Shown here: piece by piece, positions 40,386 to 49,626 of the stretch
How positions within the stretch are numbered: position 1 is the first letter of the stretch
Layout of the letters: each line of letters starts with the position of its first letter
NCBI RefSeq assembly: GCF_010977575.1
Contig: NZ_CP048812.1
Coordinates: 3,100,001-3,164,000 of the forward strand
Origin: Halomonas socia
GTDB lineage: Bacteria; Pseudomonadota; Gammaproteobacteria; Pseudomonadales; Halomonadaceae
Reading direction: 5' to 3'
DNA length: 64,000 nt
The notes under the pieces: generated by a model
Seen by the model: the letters and a program-made list of their open reading frames with translations, nothing else
The model's database searches: none
Told to the model about the DNA's origin: nothing
Position numbers and translations under genes: made by a program

Positions 40386-41660
40386 ATGAGCGAGTCGGAA
40401 AAGACCACGGCACCGGCCCAGAACCGCAAGCCCAAGCGTCGTCGCCGCAAGCCGCGCAAGTCGCAATCCAACTGGGATCTGCGTCAGTTCCAGGTCCCGC
40501 CGGTGGCGGGCAAGTGGCGCTTCCACGACTTCGATCTGCCGCTGGCGTTGATGCGTGCGATCCATGCCCAGGGCTTCGAGTACTGCACGCCGATCCAGGC
40601 CGAGGCGCTGGCCCAGACCCTGCTCGGCGGCGATATCGTCGGCAAGGCCCAGACCGGCACCGGCAAGACCGCGGCGTTTCTGATGTCGATACTGGCCTAC
40701 TTCCTCGAGGAGGAGGCGCCCAACGCCCAGAAGTCCGGCGCACCGCGGGCGTTGATCATCGCGCCGACCCGCGAACTGGCGCTGCAGATCGAGAAGGACG
40801 CCAAGGCGCTGGCGCGCTTCACCCAGCTCAACGTGGCAAGCGTGGTCGGCGGCATGGACTACCAGAAGCAGCGCGACAGCCTGGGCAAGAACCTGGATAT
40901 CCTGGTCGCTACCCCGGGCCGGCTGCTCGACTTCCACGAGAAGCGCGACGTCGACCTGACCCAGGTAGAGGTGCTGGTGCTCGACGAGGCCGATCGCATG
41001 CTGTCGATGGGCTTCATTCCCGACGTCAAGCGCATCATTCGGCATACGCCCAAGAAGGAGGAGCGCCAGACCTTCCTGTTTTCGGCGACCTTCACCGAAG
41101 ACATCCTCAACCTGGCCAGCCAGTGGACCGAGAGCCCGGCTCACGTCGAGATCGAGGTCACGGTGGAGAACGCCGCCGACATCGACCAGCGCGTCTATAT
41201 GGTCGGCGATGACGACAAGCAGCGCCTGCTGATCAACCTGCTCAAGCAGGAGAGCTTCGAGCGGGTGATGGTGTTCGGCAATCGCCGCGACCTGGTGCGC
41301 AAGCTCGACGAACTGCTCAGGAAGGCCGGTGTCGACGTGGCGATGCTCTCCGGCGATGTGCCGCAGGTGCAGCGCATCAAGACCCTCGAGCGCTTCCGCG
41401 AGGGCGAGGTGCAGGTGCTGGTGGCCACCGACGTGGCCGGGCGCGGCATCCATATCGACGACGTCAGCCATGTGATCAACTACACCCTGCCGGAGGATCC
41501 GGAAGACTACGTGCACCGTATTGGCCGCACCGGCCGCGCTGGTGCCAAGGGTGTATCGATCAGCTTCGTCGGCGAAGAGGACGCCTTCTCACTGCCCGAG
41601 ATCGAGCGTTACATCAACGACAAGCTGCCCTGCGAGCATCCGCCCGAAGGGCTGCTGTAG
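40386..41660 (+). CDS. rhlB: DEAD-box RNA helicase RhlB
   Basis: A 424-aa DEAD-box helicase, likely the degradosome partner of RNase E. A Lys/Arg-rich N-terminal stretch ([13 protein letters not shown]) precedes the helicase core. In order: the Q motif (YCTPIQ), motif [29 protein letters not shown], the DEAD box in [17 protein letters not shown], then [12 protein letters not shown] and [13 protein letters not shown]. The RhlB versus RhlE assignment rests on overall pattern and the basic N-terminus. dinG follows after 11 bp. Confidence 0.88.
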   Translation: MSESEKTTAPAQNRKPKRRRRKPRKSQSNWDLRQFQVPPVAGKWRFHDFDLPLALMRAIHAQGFEYCTPIQAEALAQTLLGGDIVGKAQTGTGKTAAFLMSILAYFLEEEAPNAQKSGAPRALIIAPTRELALQIEKDAKALARFTQLNVASVVGGMDYQKQRDSLGKNLDILVATPGRLLDFHEKRDVDLTQVEVLVLDEADRMLSMGFIPDVKRIIRHTPKKEERQTFLFSATFTEDILNLASQWTESPAHVEIEVTVENAADIDQRVYMVGDDDKQRLLINLLKQESFERVMVFGNRRDLVRKLDELLRKAGVDVAMLSGDVPQVQRIKTLERFREGEVQVLVATDVAGRGIHIDDVSHVINYTLPEDPEDYVHRIGRTGRAGAKGVSISFVGEEDAFSLPEIERYINDKLPCEHPPEGLL

Positions 41661-41671
41661 GCGCCCCCCCC

Positions 41672-43813
41672 ATGCTCGATGAGGCCCTGAAGGGCGACAT
41701 CCAGACCGCCTACCGTCGCGTGCTCGAAGGGCTTGAGCTGACGCCGCGCTACGGCCAGCGGCTGATGATCGCCGAGATCGCCCGCACCCTGGCGGGCATC
41801 GAGGCCGACGATAGCGGCAAGCGGGTCAGCGATGAGCACGTCTGCGTGCTCGAGGCGGGCACCGGCACTGGCAAGACCCTGGCCTACCTGCTGGCGGCCC
41901 TGCCGGTGGCCCAGGCGCGAGGTAAGCGACTGGTGATCTCCACCGCCACCGTGGCATTGCAGGAGCAGGTGCTGCATCAGGACCTGCCGGCGCTCAAGGC
42001 CCACAGTGGGCTGAGCTTCGACTATGCTCTGGCCAAGGGGCGTGGCCGTTACCTATGCGTGGCCAATCTCGAGAAGGCTCTCGACGGCGCCGAGGAGAAC
42101 CCGACCCTGTCGATGTTCGAACAGGCCATGGAGGCGCGCGACGGCGACGACTTCCATGCCCTGGTCAAGCAGCTGGCCGAGGCCTACGGCAGCGGGCGCT
42201 GGGCCGGCGACCGCGACAGCTGGCCGGAGACCATCGCCGATCCCCAGTGGCGGCGGCTGACCACCGACCATCGCCAGTGCACCAACCGTCGCTGCGGCCA
42301 CTTCAACGCCTGCGCCTTCTTCCGTGCCCGCCGCCATCTCGACAGCGCCGACATCGTCGTCGCCAACCACGACCTGGTGCTGGCTGACCTGTCGCTGGGC
42401 GGCGGTATGGTGCTGCCCAAGCCCGCCGACTGCATCTATGTCTTCGACGAGGGCCACCACCTGCCCGACAAGGCGGTGGAGCACTTTACCCACCGCTTCG
42501 CCGTCAACGGCGCACTGCGCTGGTTGAGAACGCTGAAGAAATCCCTCACCGAGCTGAATGCGGCACTCGCCGTGCAGCCGACCCTGGCGCGACTGCTGGC
42601 CGGCTTTCCCGAGGCGATCGCCGCTATCGAGCCGCGGCTGGGCGAGGTCATGGCGCTGGGCCATCAGCTCGCCGAGCTGCCCCAGGGCAGCGGCGACGAG
42701 AGCCGCCACCACCGCTTCGAGATGGGCCGCGCACCGGGGCCGCTGCGCGAGCAGGCCAGCGCCTTGGTGGTGGTGTTTGCCTCGCTGGCGCGCAACCTCG
42801 AGAGCATGGCCGATATCCTGCGCGAGAGCCTCGACCCTGACAAGCACACCGGACTTCCCAAGGAGCAGGCCGAGCCGTGGCTGCCGCTGATCGCGCTGCT
42901 GCACGGTCGTGCGCTGGAGGCGCATGCGCTGTGGCTGGCGTTCAGTGAGGAGGACGACCCGGCCGAGCCGCCGCGGGCGCGCTGGCTGACCTTCGAGCCG
43001 GTGGCCGGCGAGCCCGAGCTGGTCTATTCGGCGAGCCCGGTCTCTGCCGCCCACACCTTGGCGCGGACGCTGTGGGGCAGCTGCTACGGGGCGGTAGTGA
43101 CCTCGGCCACGCTCACCGCGCTGGGTCGCTTCGAGCGCCTGCAGGAGCGCGCCGGACTGGCCAATCGCTACCGCTACCAGCGCCTGCCGAGCCCCTTCGA
43201 CTACTCGCGGGCGGTGCTCAGCGTGCCGCGCGAGGCGGTGGATCCCGGCAACCGCGAGGCCCACGAGCGGGCTATCGTCGACTTCGTCGTGGCGCTGGAC
43301 AGCCGCGAGGCCGTGCTGATGTTGTTTTCGTCGCGGGCCCAGCTGCGCGCGGTGGAGAAGGCGCTGCCCAAGGCGCTTGGCGAGCGCGTGCTGGCCCAGG
43401 ACCGGCTACCCAAGCGCGAGCTGATCGAGCGCCATCGGGGGCGGGTCGACGCCGGGCAGGGCAGCATCATCTTCGGCCTGGCGAGCTTCGCCGAGGGCAT
43501 CGATCTGCCCGGCGACTACCTCACGCACGTGGTGATCACCCGGCTGCCGTTCTCGGTGCCCGACGATCCGGTGGGGGCGACGCTTGCCGAGTGGATCGAG
43601 AGCCGCGGCGGCAACCCCTTCATGCGCATCAGCGTGCCCGACGCCTCGATCAAGCTGGTCCAGGCCTGCGGGCGGCTGATCCGCAAGGAGCAGGACAGCG
43701 GGCGTATCACGCTGCTCGACCGCCGGGTGCTGACGCGCCGCTATGGTCGTGCGCTGCTCGATGCGCTGCCACCCTTCAGTCGCGAGATCGACGGCGTGGC
43801 GCAGTTGCCCTGA
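41672..43813 (+). CDS. dinG: ATP-dependent DNA helicase DinG
   Basis: A 713-aa XPD-like SF2 helicase. Walker A is EAGTGTGKTLAYLLA. The cysteines for a 4Fe-4S cluster are one in RYLCVANL and three in HRQCTNRRCGHFNACAFF. Walker B is YVFDEGHHLPDK. Late motifs are FGLASFAEGIDLPGDYL and VQACGRLIRKEQDSGR. The length matches E. coli DinG, which unwinds R-loops and forked DNA. It is probably cotranscribed with rhlB. Confidence 0.92.
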   Translation: MLDEALKGDIQTAYRRVLEGLELTPRYGQRLMIAEIARTLAGIEADDSGKRVSDEHVCVLEAGTGTGKTLAYLLAALPVAQARGKRLVISTATVALQEQVLHQDLPALKAHSGLSFDYALAKGRGRYLCVANLEKALDGAEENPTLSMFEQAMEARDGDDFHALVKQLAEAYGSGRWAGDRDSWPETIADPQWRRLTTDHRQCTNRRCGHFNACAFFRARRHLDSADIVVANHDLVLADLSLGGGMVLPKPADCIYVFDEGHHLPDKAVEHFTHRFAVNGALRWLRTLKKSLTELNAALAVQPTLARLLAGFPEAIAAIEPRLGEVMALGHQLAELPQGSGDESRHHRFEMGRAPGPLREQASALVVVFASLARNLESMADILRESLDPDKHTGLPKEQAEPWLPLIALLHGRALEAHALWLAFSEEDDPAEPPRARWLTFEPVAGEPELVYSASPVSAAHTLARTLWGSCYGAVVTSATLTALGRFERLQERAGLANRYRYQRLPSPFDYSRAVLSVPREAVDPGNREAHERAIVDFVVALDSREAVLMLFSSRAQLRAVEKALPKALGERVLAQDRLPKRELIERHRGRVDAGQGSIIFGLASFAEGIDLPGDYLTHVVITRLPFSVPDDPVGATLAEWIESRGGNPFMRISVPDASIKLVQACGRLIRKEQDSGRITLLDRRVLTRRYGRALLDALPPFSREIDGVAQLP

Positions 43814-43830
43814 ACCACTGTGCTGTCATA

Positions 43831-43868
43831 AACGCACTGCGCCCGCCGTTTGGCGGGCGCAGTGCGTT
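43831..43868. terminator. Strong hairpin shared by convergent dinG and aroG
   Basis: AACGCACTGCGCCCGCC (43831-43847) and GGCGGGCGCAGTGCGTT (43852-43868) form a perfect 17-bp stem with a GTTT loop. It lies between the dinG stop and the convergent aroG stop, and probably acts in both directions. No long T run follows on either strand. Confidence 0.75.
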
Positions 43869-43883
43869 GCAGGCGAGAGTGGC

Positions 43884-44963
43884 TCAGGCGGCCTGGGTGC
43901 GCGCCGCCAGCACCGGCTTGAGCTTGTCGTGCATCGCCGTGAAGGCCTCGACGGTAGCGTCCCAGTCGATACAGGCGTCGGTGATCGAGACGCCGTACTT
44001 GAGCTGGCTGTGATCCTCGGGAATCTTCTGGTTGCCCCAGCCGATATGCGACTCGACCATCAGGCCGATGATCGAGCGATTGCCCTCGAGGATCTGGTTG
44101 GTGACGTTCTCCATCACCAGCGGCTGTAGGGCCGGATCCTTGTTGGAGTTGGCATGCGAGCAGTCGACCATGATGTTGGGCTTGATGCCGGCCTGGGTCA
44201 GTTCCTGCTCGGCCAGCGCCACGCTGACGCTGTCGTAGTTGGGCTTGCCGTTGCCGCCGCGCAGCACCACGTGACCGTAGGCGTTGCCACGCGTGCGGAT
44301 GATGGCCACCTGGCCGGCCTGGTCGATACCCAGGAAGTTGTGCGGATGGGCCACCGACTGCAGGGCGTTGACCGCCACGTCGAGGCTGCCGTCGGTGCCG
44401 TTCTTGAAGCCCACCGGACACGACAGGCCGGATGCCATCTCGCGGTGGGTCTGGGATTCGGTGGTGCGTGCACCGATCGCCGACCAGCTGATGCAGTCCT
44501 GTAGGTACTGCGGGGAGATCGGGTCGAGCGCCTCGGTGGCTAGCGGCAGGCCCAGTTCGGCGAGTTCGACCAGCAGTTTGCGGGCGATATGCAGGCCCTC
44601 TTCGATCTCGAACGAGCCGTTGAGGTGGGGGTCGTTGATCAGTCCTTTCCAGCCCACCGTGGTGCGCGGTTTCTCGAAATAGACGCGCATCACGATGTAC
44701 AGGCTATCCTTGACCTGATCGGCCAGTCGGCGCAGGCGGCGGGCATAGTCGAGGGCGGCATCCACGTCGTGGATGGAGCACGGGCCGACCACCACCAGCA
44801 GGCGCGGGTCGCTGCCATCGAGAATGCGCTGAATGGTCTCACGGCCTTCGACGACGGTGCGCTCGGCGCCTTCTGTCAGAGGAATTTCCTGCTTCAAAGC
44901 ATCGGGAGAGATCAGGACGTCCTGGGCGAGGACGTTGAGGTTATTGACCTGCTGTTGTGACAT
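43884..44963 (-). CDS. aroG: Class I DAHP synthase (AroF/G/H type)
   Basis: 3-Deoxy-D-arabino-heptulosonate-7-phosphate synthase, the first step of the shikimate pathway. The protein is 359 aa. Signatures are VVVGPCSIHDVDAALDYA, RVYFEKPRTTVGWKGLINDP, ARTTESQTHREMASGLS, GFKNGTDGSLDVAVNAL and DCSHANSNKDP. Which aromatic amino acid inhibits it cannot be read safely; the symbol aroG is nominal. It is divergent from the rpoE operon. Confidence 0.94.
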   Translation of the reverse strand: MSQQQVNNLNVLAQDVLISPDALKQEIPLTEGAERTVVEGRETIQRILDGSDPRLLVVVGPCSIHDVDAALDYARRLRRLADQVKDSLYIVMRVYFEKPRTTVGWKGLINDPHLNGSFEIEEGLHIARKLLVELAELGLPLATEALDPISPQYLQDCISWSAIGARTTESQTHREMASGLSCPVGFKNGTDGSLDVAVNALQSVAHPHNFLGIDQAGQVAIIRTRGNAYGHVVLRGGNGKPNYDSVSVALAEQELTQAGIKPNIMVDCSHANSNKDPALQPLVMENVTNQILEGNRSIIGLMVESHIGWGNQKIPEDHSQLKYGVSITDACIDWDATVEAFTAMHDKLKPVLAARTQAA

Positions 44964-45054
44964 GCCGCTACCTGTGACGTGATTCGCGCGTGAGATGGGG
45001 GAAAGCCGTGCCTCTACTATCGCCTGGCAGGGCCTGAAAAATCAACGCCGGCAT

Positions 45055-45082
45055 GGAACTCCGGCGCACCGTTCCGGTCTCA
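45055..45082 (+). promoter_or_regulatory. Sigma-E/AlgU-type promoter of the rpoE operon
   Basis: GGAACTC (45055-45061) and TCTCA (45078-45082) are 16 bp apart. This fits the sigma-E/AlgU consensus GGAACTT-N16-TCTGA except for one base in each element. It lies about 190 bp upstream of rpoE, in the 309-bp gap after aroG, as expected for autoregulation. Confidence 0.6.
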
Positions 45083-45185
45083 GCGGGTCGTTGAGGTCGG
45101 TAGACCCTGCTTGATGGAATGCCAATAAACAGGAACACTTACGGGTAACCATCACACTTTGCCTGACAGGGCCCAGGTTAACGCC

Positions 45186-45272
45186 ATGATTACCAGATTC
45201 GTTTATGTTGCCGCTGTGCTGGCACTGTCTGCTACGCCCGCCACGTTACTCTCCCGATCGGGGAGGGGTTGA
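45186..45272 (+). CDS. Candidate 28-residue upstream ORF coupled to rpoE
   Basis: ATG 45186 opens a 28-codon frame ending in TGA directly abutting the rpoE ATG at 45273 (TGAATG). The product starts MITRFVYVAAVLALSA, a basic-hydrophobic signal-peptide-like segment, and ends SRSGRG. A weak Shine-Dalgarno (AGG) lies upstream, and the strong rpoE ribosome binding site GGGGAGGGG lies inside its end. In E. coli, rpoE translation is coupled to an upstream ORF (rseD) in the same position. No sequence similarity to RseD is claimed. Confidence 0.45.
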   Translation: MITRFVYVAAVLALSATPATLLSRSGRG

Positions 45273-45878
45273 ATGGGCACGAGGGAAACCGACCAGCAAC
45301 TCGTCGAGCGTGCCCAGCAGGGAGATAACCGGGCCTTCGATCTACTGGTAAAGAAATACCAGCACAAGATCATCGGTCTGATCGGACGCTACGTGCACGA
45401 CCACGCCGAAGTGCATGACGTGGCTCAGGAGGCGTTCATCAAGGCCTATCGCGCACTGGGCAAGTTTCGGGCCGAGAGCGCCTTCTACACCTGGATGTAT
45501 CGTATCGCGATCAACACCGCCAAGAACCATCTGGTCTCGCGTGGGCGGCGCCCTCCGGGCAGCGACCTGGATATCGTCGATGCCGAGATCGTCGATCACA
45601 GTGGCCGGTTGTCGGATACCGAGACCCCTGAGGCAGCAATGGCGCGCGACCAGTTGGAGGCCGCGGTGTTCGAGGCCATTGAGAACCTGCCGGAGGATCT
45701 GCGCACCGCGATTACCCTGCGCGAACTCGACGGGCTCTCCTATGAAGATATTGCCAATGTCATGAACTGCCCGGTAGGCACGGTGCGTTCGCGGATTTTT
45801 CGCGCCCGCGAGGCAGTTGATAAGCATATCCAGCCGCTGGTGACCACGGCGCGTACTCAGGACATGATCCATGAATGA
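45273..45878 (+). CDS. rpoE: ECF sigma factor RpoE/AlgU
   Basis: Extracytoplasmic-function sigma factor for envelope stress, 201 aa. Region 2 (about residues 20-90) includes HDHAEVHDVAQEAFIKAYRA and FYTWMYRIAINTAKNHL. Region 4 (about 135-185) has LPEDLRTAITLRELDGLSYE and CPVGTVRSRIFRAREAV. It is close in pattern to AlgU. It is held inactive by RseA/MucA, encoded next. The start has a strong GGGGAGGGG site. Confidence 0.97.
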   Translation: MGTRETDQQLVERAQQGDNRAFDLLVKKYQHKIIGLIGRYVHDHAEVHDVAQEAFIKAYRALGKFRAESAFYTWMYRIAINTAKNHLVSRGRRPPGSDLDIVDAEIVDHSGRLSDTETPEAAMARDQLEAAVFEAIENLPEDLRTAITLRELDGLSYEDIANVMNCPVGTVRSRIFRAREAVDKHIQPLVTTARTQDMIHE

Positions 45879-46087
45879 GTTTTTCGCCTATATCGCTGAA
45901 CTGTTGGCGAGCGATGACGTCACAAGGGTGGTCGCCGCTGGCGCTTCCTGAGGGCAATGATGTGACGGGCAGTGCCGCAGCCGATGCCCGGTACGTCAGG
46001 CAGGTAGCGGCATGATCGTTGCCATACGGTATCAGGATTCTACTGACTAATGGGCGTCAGGCCCTGTCGAGGATGAGGGTGTAAGTA

Positions 46088-46804
46088 ATGAATCAACAGG
46101 CACGAGAGTCATTGTCTGCCCTGATGGATGATGAGGGTGATGAGCTCGAACTGCGTCGCGTACTCAAGTCGCTTGACGGGCACAGCGACGATGCCGATGC
46201 CTGGCGTCGTTATCATCTGGCCCGCAGCCTCATGCAGCGTGATCGTGATGTCGATGTCAGCACCGACCTCTCGGCAGGTATCATGACAAAGATTGCCGAC
46301 GAGCCGCTGCCCGCCATCGACAAGTCGCTGGTGCGCAAGCGCAGCGGGTTGTCGTTTACCGGTAGCGCGGCGATTGCCGCTGCCGTATCGCTGATGGTGA
46401 TCACCGGGGTACAGGTCTATCACGGTAGCGACGCTGACAGCACCGCGACCCAGCCAAGCCTGGCCGGCGGCAGCGGTGTTCAGGGGGCGGCGCAGGCGGT
46501 ACCTGCTACTGCCGGCAATGCCGGGGCCTCGGTGTCACGGCCGTCGCTGGTTGACCTGCCGATGTTCCAGTCTCCCGCCCAGGGCGGTGGCGGCAACAGT
46601 GGCATCATGACCGTGGGGGCATCCGCCGAGATGCCGATGTTCATGGCGCCCAGTGCGCGGCAGTCCCAGCGCGGCGACCAGGCGCAAGCGCAGCTTCTCC
46701 AGTCCTATCTCGATCGTCACGCCGAGGGTGCGGCCTATCGTAGTGGCGACGCCTGGATGCCGCTGCTGCGCGCGTCGGGGCTCGAGACCTTGGGGCAGCG
46801 TTAA
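46088..46804 (+). CDS. rseA: Anti-sigma-E factor RseA/MucA
   Basis: A 238-aa single-pass inner-membrane anti-sigma factor. The cytoplasmic N-terminus binds sigma-E (SLSALMDDEGDELELRRVL and DADAWRRYHLARSLM). One transmembrane helix (about residues 96-116, AAIAAAVSLMVITGVQV) leads to a periplasmic tail that ends in RASGLETLGQR. Stress-triggered proteolysis releases sigma-E. It is separated from rpoE by 209 bp, more than usual. GAGGGTG precedes the ATG. Confidence 0.93.
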   Translation: MNQQARESLSALMDDEGDELELRRVLKSLDGHSDDADAWRRYHLARSLMQRDRDVDVSTDLSAGIMTKIADEPLPAIDKSLVRKRSGLSFTGSAAIAAAVSLMVITGVQVYHGSDADSTATQPSLAGGSGVQGAAQAVPATAGNAGASVSRPSLVDLPMFQSPAQGGGGNSGIMTVGASAEMPMFMAPSARQSQRGDQAQAQLLQSYLDRHAEGAAYRSGDAWMPLLRASGLETLGQR

Positions 46805-47910
46805 TGAGGACAGGGATGACCGCGCATTTCCGTCATCCGCTGCGCTGTGCGCAGCACCGTATTCCGCTACACACTTCCCTACGCCGCTGCGGCTTGCTGT
46901 TTGCCGCGGTGGTGCTTGGGCTGTCTGGGCCAGCCGTCGCTGAACAACCCTCTGGCCAGGAAGCCCTTGCCGCTGCCTGGGACAGCGATGCCGGCTTCGA
47001 CTGCTCGGTGCTAGATGGGGTCGCCGCGCCGGATTCGCCGGAGGGCTGGTTCGAGTTCAGCCTGTGGGCCAATCACTGCTATGTGTTTCACGCCAGAGCG
47101 GTGCGCATCAGCAGTGAGGGCGCGCGCACCCTGGCGCTATCCCACGAGGTGAAGGATGGCGTCGAGCGTGAAGTGGCGCAGTTTCTCGACGGCCCGCCGC
47201 TGGTGTTCGAGCGCCGTGGGCGCATCGGTCGTGGTGGCTGGGCAGAGGAGGGCAGCGAGGTGCCCGCCTCGCCGACCGCGATCATGACCCATCTCAGCGA
47301 TCACTACCGGCTGCAGCTCAACGGCAGCGAGCGCATTGCCGGGCGCAACGCCGTGCGCCTGGATATCGAACCGCTGGACAGCCTGCGCTACGGGCATCGG
47401 CTATGGCTCGACCGCGCCACCGCACTGCCACTGAAGCAACTGCTGCTGGACGACAGTGGCCGCGTGCTCGAGACCTTCCAGATCACCGATCTCGAGCATG
47501 CCTATCTTCACGATGGTCACGTACGTCTCGACGAGTTGCGCCAGGCGCCGCCCGATCCTTGGACGCCGGGCTGGCTGCCGCCGGGCTTCGCGCCGCAGCC
47601 GGTGTCGACCCGCAGCAGCGTGCACGATGATGCCGTGGGGCATCGCCTATTCAGCGACGGACTGTCGAGTCTGAGCCTGTTCGTCGAACCCCTCGATGCT
47701 GACGGTCAGGTGCTGTCGCCGGGCATGCACCGCCTGGGTATCTCCTTTGCGGCGGTGCGACACGACGACATCGGCGGCCAGCCCATGCAGATCGTTGCCA
47801 TGGGCGAGCTGCCGCCGCAGGTGCTGTTGCAGATCGTCGAGCAGGTCGAGTGGCAGCCTGAGCGCCTGGCGGCCGACGTTGACGATAGCGCCCAGGAATC
47901 GACGCCATGA
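46804..47910 (+). CDS. rseB: Sigma-E regulatory protein RseB/MucB
   Basis: A 368-aa periplasmic protein that binds RseA and senses lipopolysaccharide or mislocalised lipoproteins. A signal peptide ends near SGPAVAEQP. The MucB/RseB N-terminal lipoprotein-like domain and C-terminal domain follow (for example RLDIEPLDSLRYGHRLWLD). ATG 46804 overlaps the rseA stop (TAATG); ATG 46816, preceded by GAGGA, is an alternative that gives a shorter signal peptide. No rseC/mucC follows. Confidence 0.93.
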   Translation: MRTGMTAHFRHPLRCAQHRIPLHTSLRRCGLLFAAVVLGLSGPAVAEQPSGQEALAAAWDSDAGFDCSVLDGVAAPDSPEGWFEFSLWANHCYVFHARAVRISSEGARTLALSHEVKDGVEREVAQFLDGPPLVFERRGRIGRGGWAEEGSEVPASPTAIMTHLSDHYRLQLNGSERIAGRNAVRLDIEPLDSLRYGHRLWLDRATALPLKQLLLDDSGRVLETFQITDLEHAYLHDGHVRLDELRQAPPDPWTPGWLPPGFAPQPVSTRSSVHDDAVGHRLFSDGLSSLSLFVEPLDADGQVLSPGMHRLGISFAAVRHDDIGGQPMQIVAMGELPPQVLLQIVEQVEWQPERLAADVDDSAQESTP

Positions 47911-48016
47911 TGCCCCCCAATTCGGCCGCCTTGCTACTAGCCCGCTTAGCGCCGCGTCAGGCGCTATGCCCGTCATCCCCGCACTGATTGTCCCAACGCC
48001 GTCGCAGGAGCGCCTT

Positions 48017-49443
48017 ATGGAACGCACGACACGACATCTTTCGCTGTGGTTACTACTGACGATCGCGGCCTTCGCCTGGCAGTCCGCCCAGGCCCGCGGT
48101 CTGCCTGATTTCACCGAGCTGGTGGAGGACGCTGCCCCGGCGGTGGTCAATATCGCCAGTACTCGGGCGGTGCCGTCGCGCAGCGAGCAGTTCGGTGGCC
48201 CGGGGGGGAGGACATTCCCGAGATCTTCCGCCACTTCTTCGGCGACCAATTTCCGAGCCCGCCCGGCCAGGGTCGGGGCCGCAGCCAGGAGCGCCAGTCG
48301 CTGGGCTCGGGCTTCATCATCAGTGAGGATGGCTACATCCTGACCAACTCTCACGTGGTCGATGGCGCCGACGAGATCCTGGTGCGGCTCAATGATCGCC
48401 GTGAACTGGAGGCTGAGCTGATTGGCGCCGACAGCCAGACCGATGTGGCCCTGCTCAAGGTCGACGCCGAGGGCCTGCCGACCCTGACGCTGGGCAACTC
48501 CGACCACCTGCGGGTCGGCGAGTGGGTGGCCGCCATCGGCTCGCCGTTCGGCTTCGACCACTCGGTGACCGCAGGCATCGTCAGTGCCATCAACCGCACT
48601 CTGCCGCGGGATGCCTATGTGCCGTTCATCCAGACCGACGTGGCGATCAACCCCGGCAATTCCGGCGGCCCGCTGTTCAATCTCGACGGCGAGGTGGTCG
48701 GCATCAACTCGCAGATATTCACGCGCAGCGGTGGCTTCATGGGCGTATCGTTCGCGATCCCGATCAGCGTGGCGATGGATATCGCCGACCAGCTGCGCGA
48801 TGACGGCCAGGTCAGCCGCGGCTGGCTGGGGGTGGTGATTCAGCCGGTATCGCGGGACCTGGCCGAATCGTTCGGCATGGATAGCCCGAGCGGCGCCTTG
48901 ATCGCCGATCTCGACCCACAAGGCCCCGCCGCGCAAAGTGGCCTGCGCGCCGGCGACGTGATCATCGAGGTCGACGGCGAGGAGGTCGAGTCCTCGACCA
49001 CGTTGCCGCGTCTGATCGGCCGGGTCAGCCCTGGTAACGACGTCGAGCTGACCCTGATGCGCGACGGCGAGCAGCGTTCCCAGGACGTCACCGTGGGCCG
49101 CTGGCCGGATGCCAACGGCGACGAGCCTGCCGCCGAGCAGGACACCAGCGACCGCCAGGCGCGCCTCGGGCTGAGCGTGGTCGAGCTCGATGCAGCCGAG
49201 CGTGAGCGCCTCGAGATCGAGGGTGGCGTCCAGGTCCGCGACGTCGACCCGGACGGTGCCGCTGCCGCGGCAGGCATCCGCCCCGGGGACGTGATCGTTT
49301 CGTTGGATCAGCAGGCCATCGATTCGCCGCAGCGGCTGGTCGAGGTGGTCGAGGCCATCGACGGTGATCGCGCCGTGCCGCTACGTCTCTACCGCGACGG
49401 TCGCTCGCTGTTCGTGGCGCTACGTCTCGACGCCAGCGAGTAA
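48017..49443 (+). CDS. mucD: DegP/MucD-type periplasmic serine protease, frameshifted in a G7 run
   Basis: HtrA-family protease/chaperone. ATG 48017 (after CAGGAGCG) starts MERTTRHLSLW with a signal peptide ending near AQARG. The frame then leaves the expected sequence at the G7 tract 48202-48208 and stops at 48343. One more G would continue as EDIPEIFRHFFGDQF and join the rest. The triad lies in LTNSHVVDGADE, DSQTDVALLKVD and NPGNSGGPLF, followed by two PDZ domains (starting near GWLGVVIQPVSRDLAESFGM and RLGLSVVELDAAERERLEIE). As written the catalytic part is out of frame with its signal peptide. MucD limits AlgU activation in Pseudomonas. Confidence 0.88.
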
Positions 49444-49480
49444 GCCAACGGCGACGCCGTCACGGCTTCGCTGTTCCTGC

Positions 49481-49530
49481 CAGGCGCATGCCGGTACAAT
49501 GAGCGCAATTTGCTCACCGGCATGCGCCTG
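49481..49530. repeat. 15-bp perfect inverted repeat upstream of lepA
   Basis: CAGGCGCATGCCGGT (49481-49495) and ACCGGCATGCGCCTG (49516-49530) are exact reverse complements around a 20-base centre, which itself has GAGC/GCTC arms. A -10-like TACAAT (49495-49500) overlaps the left arm. It may be the mucD terminator (without a T run), an operator, or both. Confidence 0.85.
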
Positions 49531-49626
49531 CTGCCCTCCTGTCGACCCTCCCTATGTTGCGATAGCGGTTTCGATAGTGACGTCCTGGCGTAGGACGCCG
49601 ATTCATTGAAAGGCAGAACTGACTCG

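Noticed and set aside
45871-45951. A 26-codon frame overlapping the end of rpoE
   Set aside because: Too short and without a clear ribosome binding site to call as a gene; kept only as part of the rpoE-rseA gap finding.
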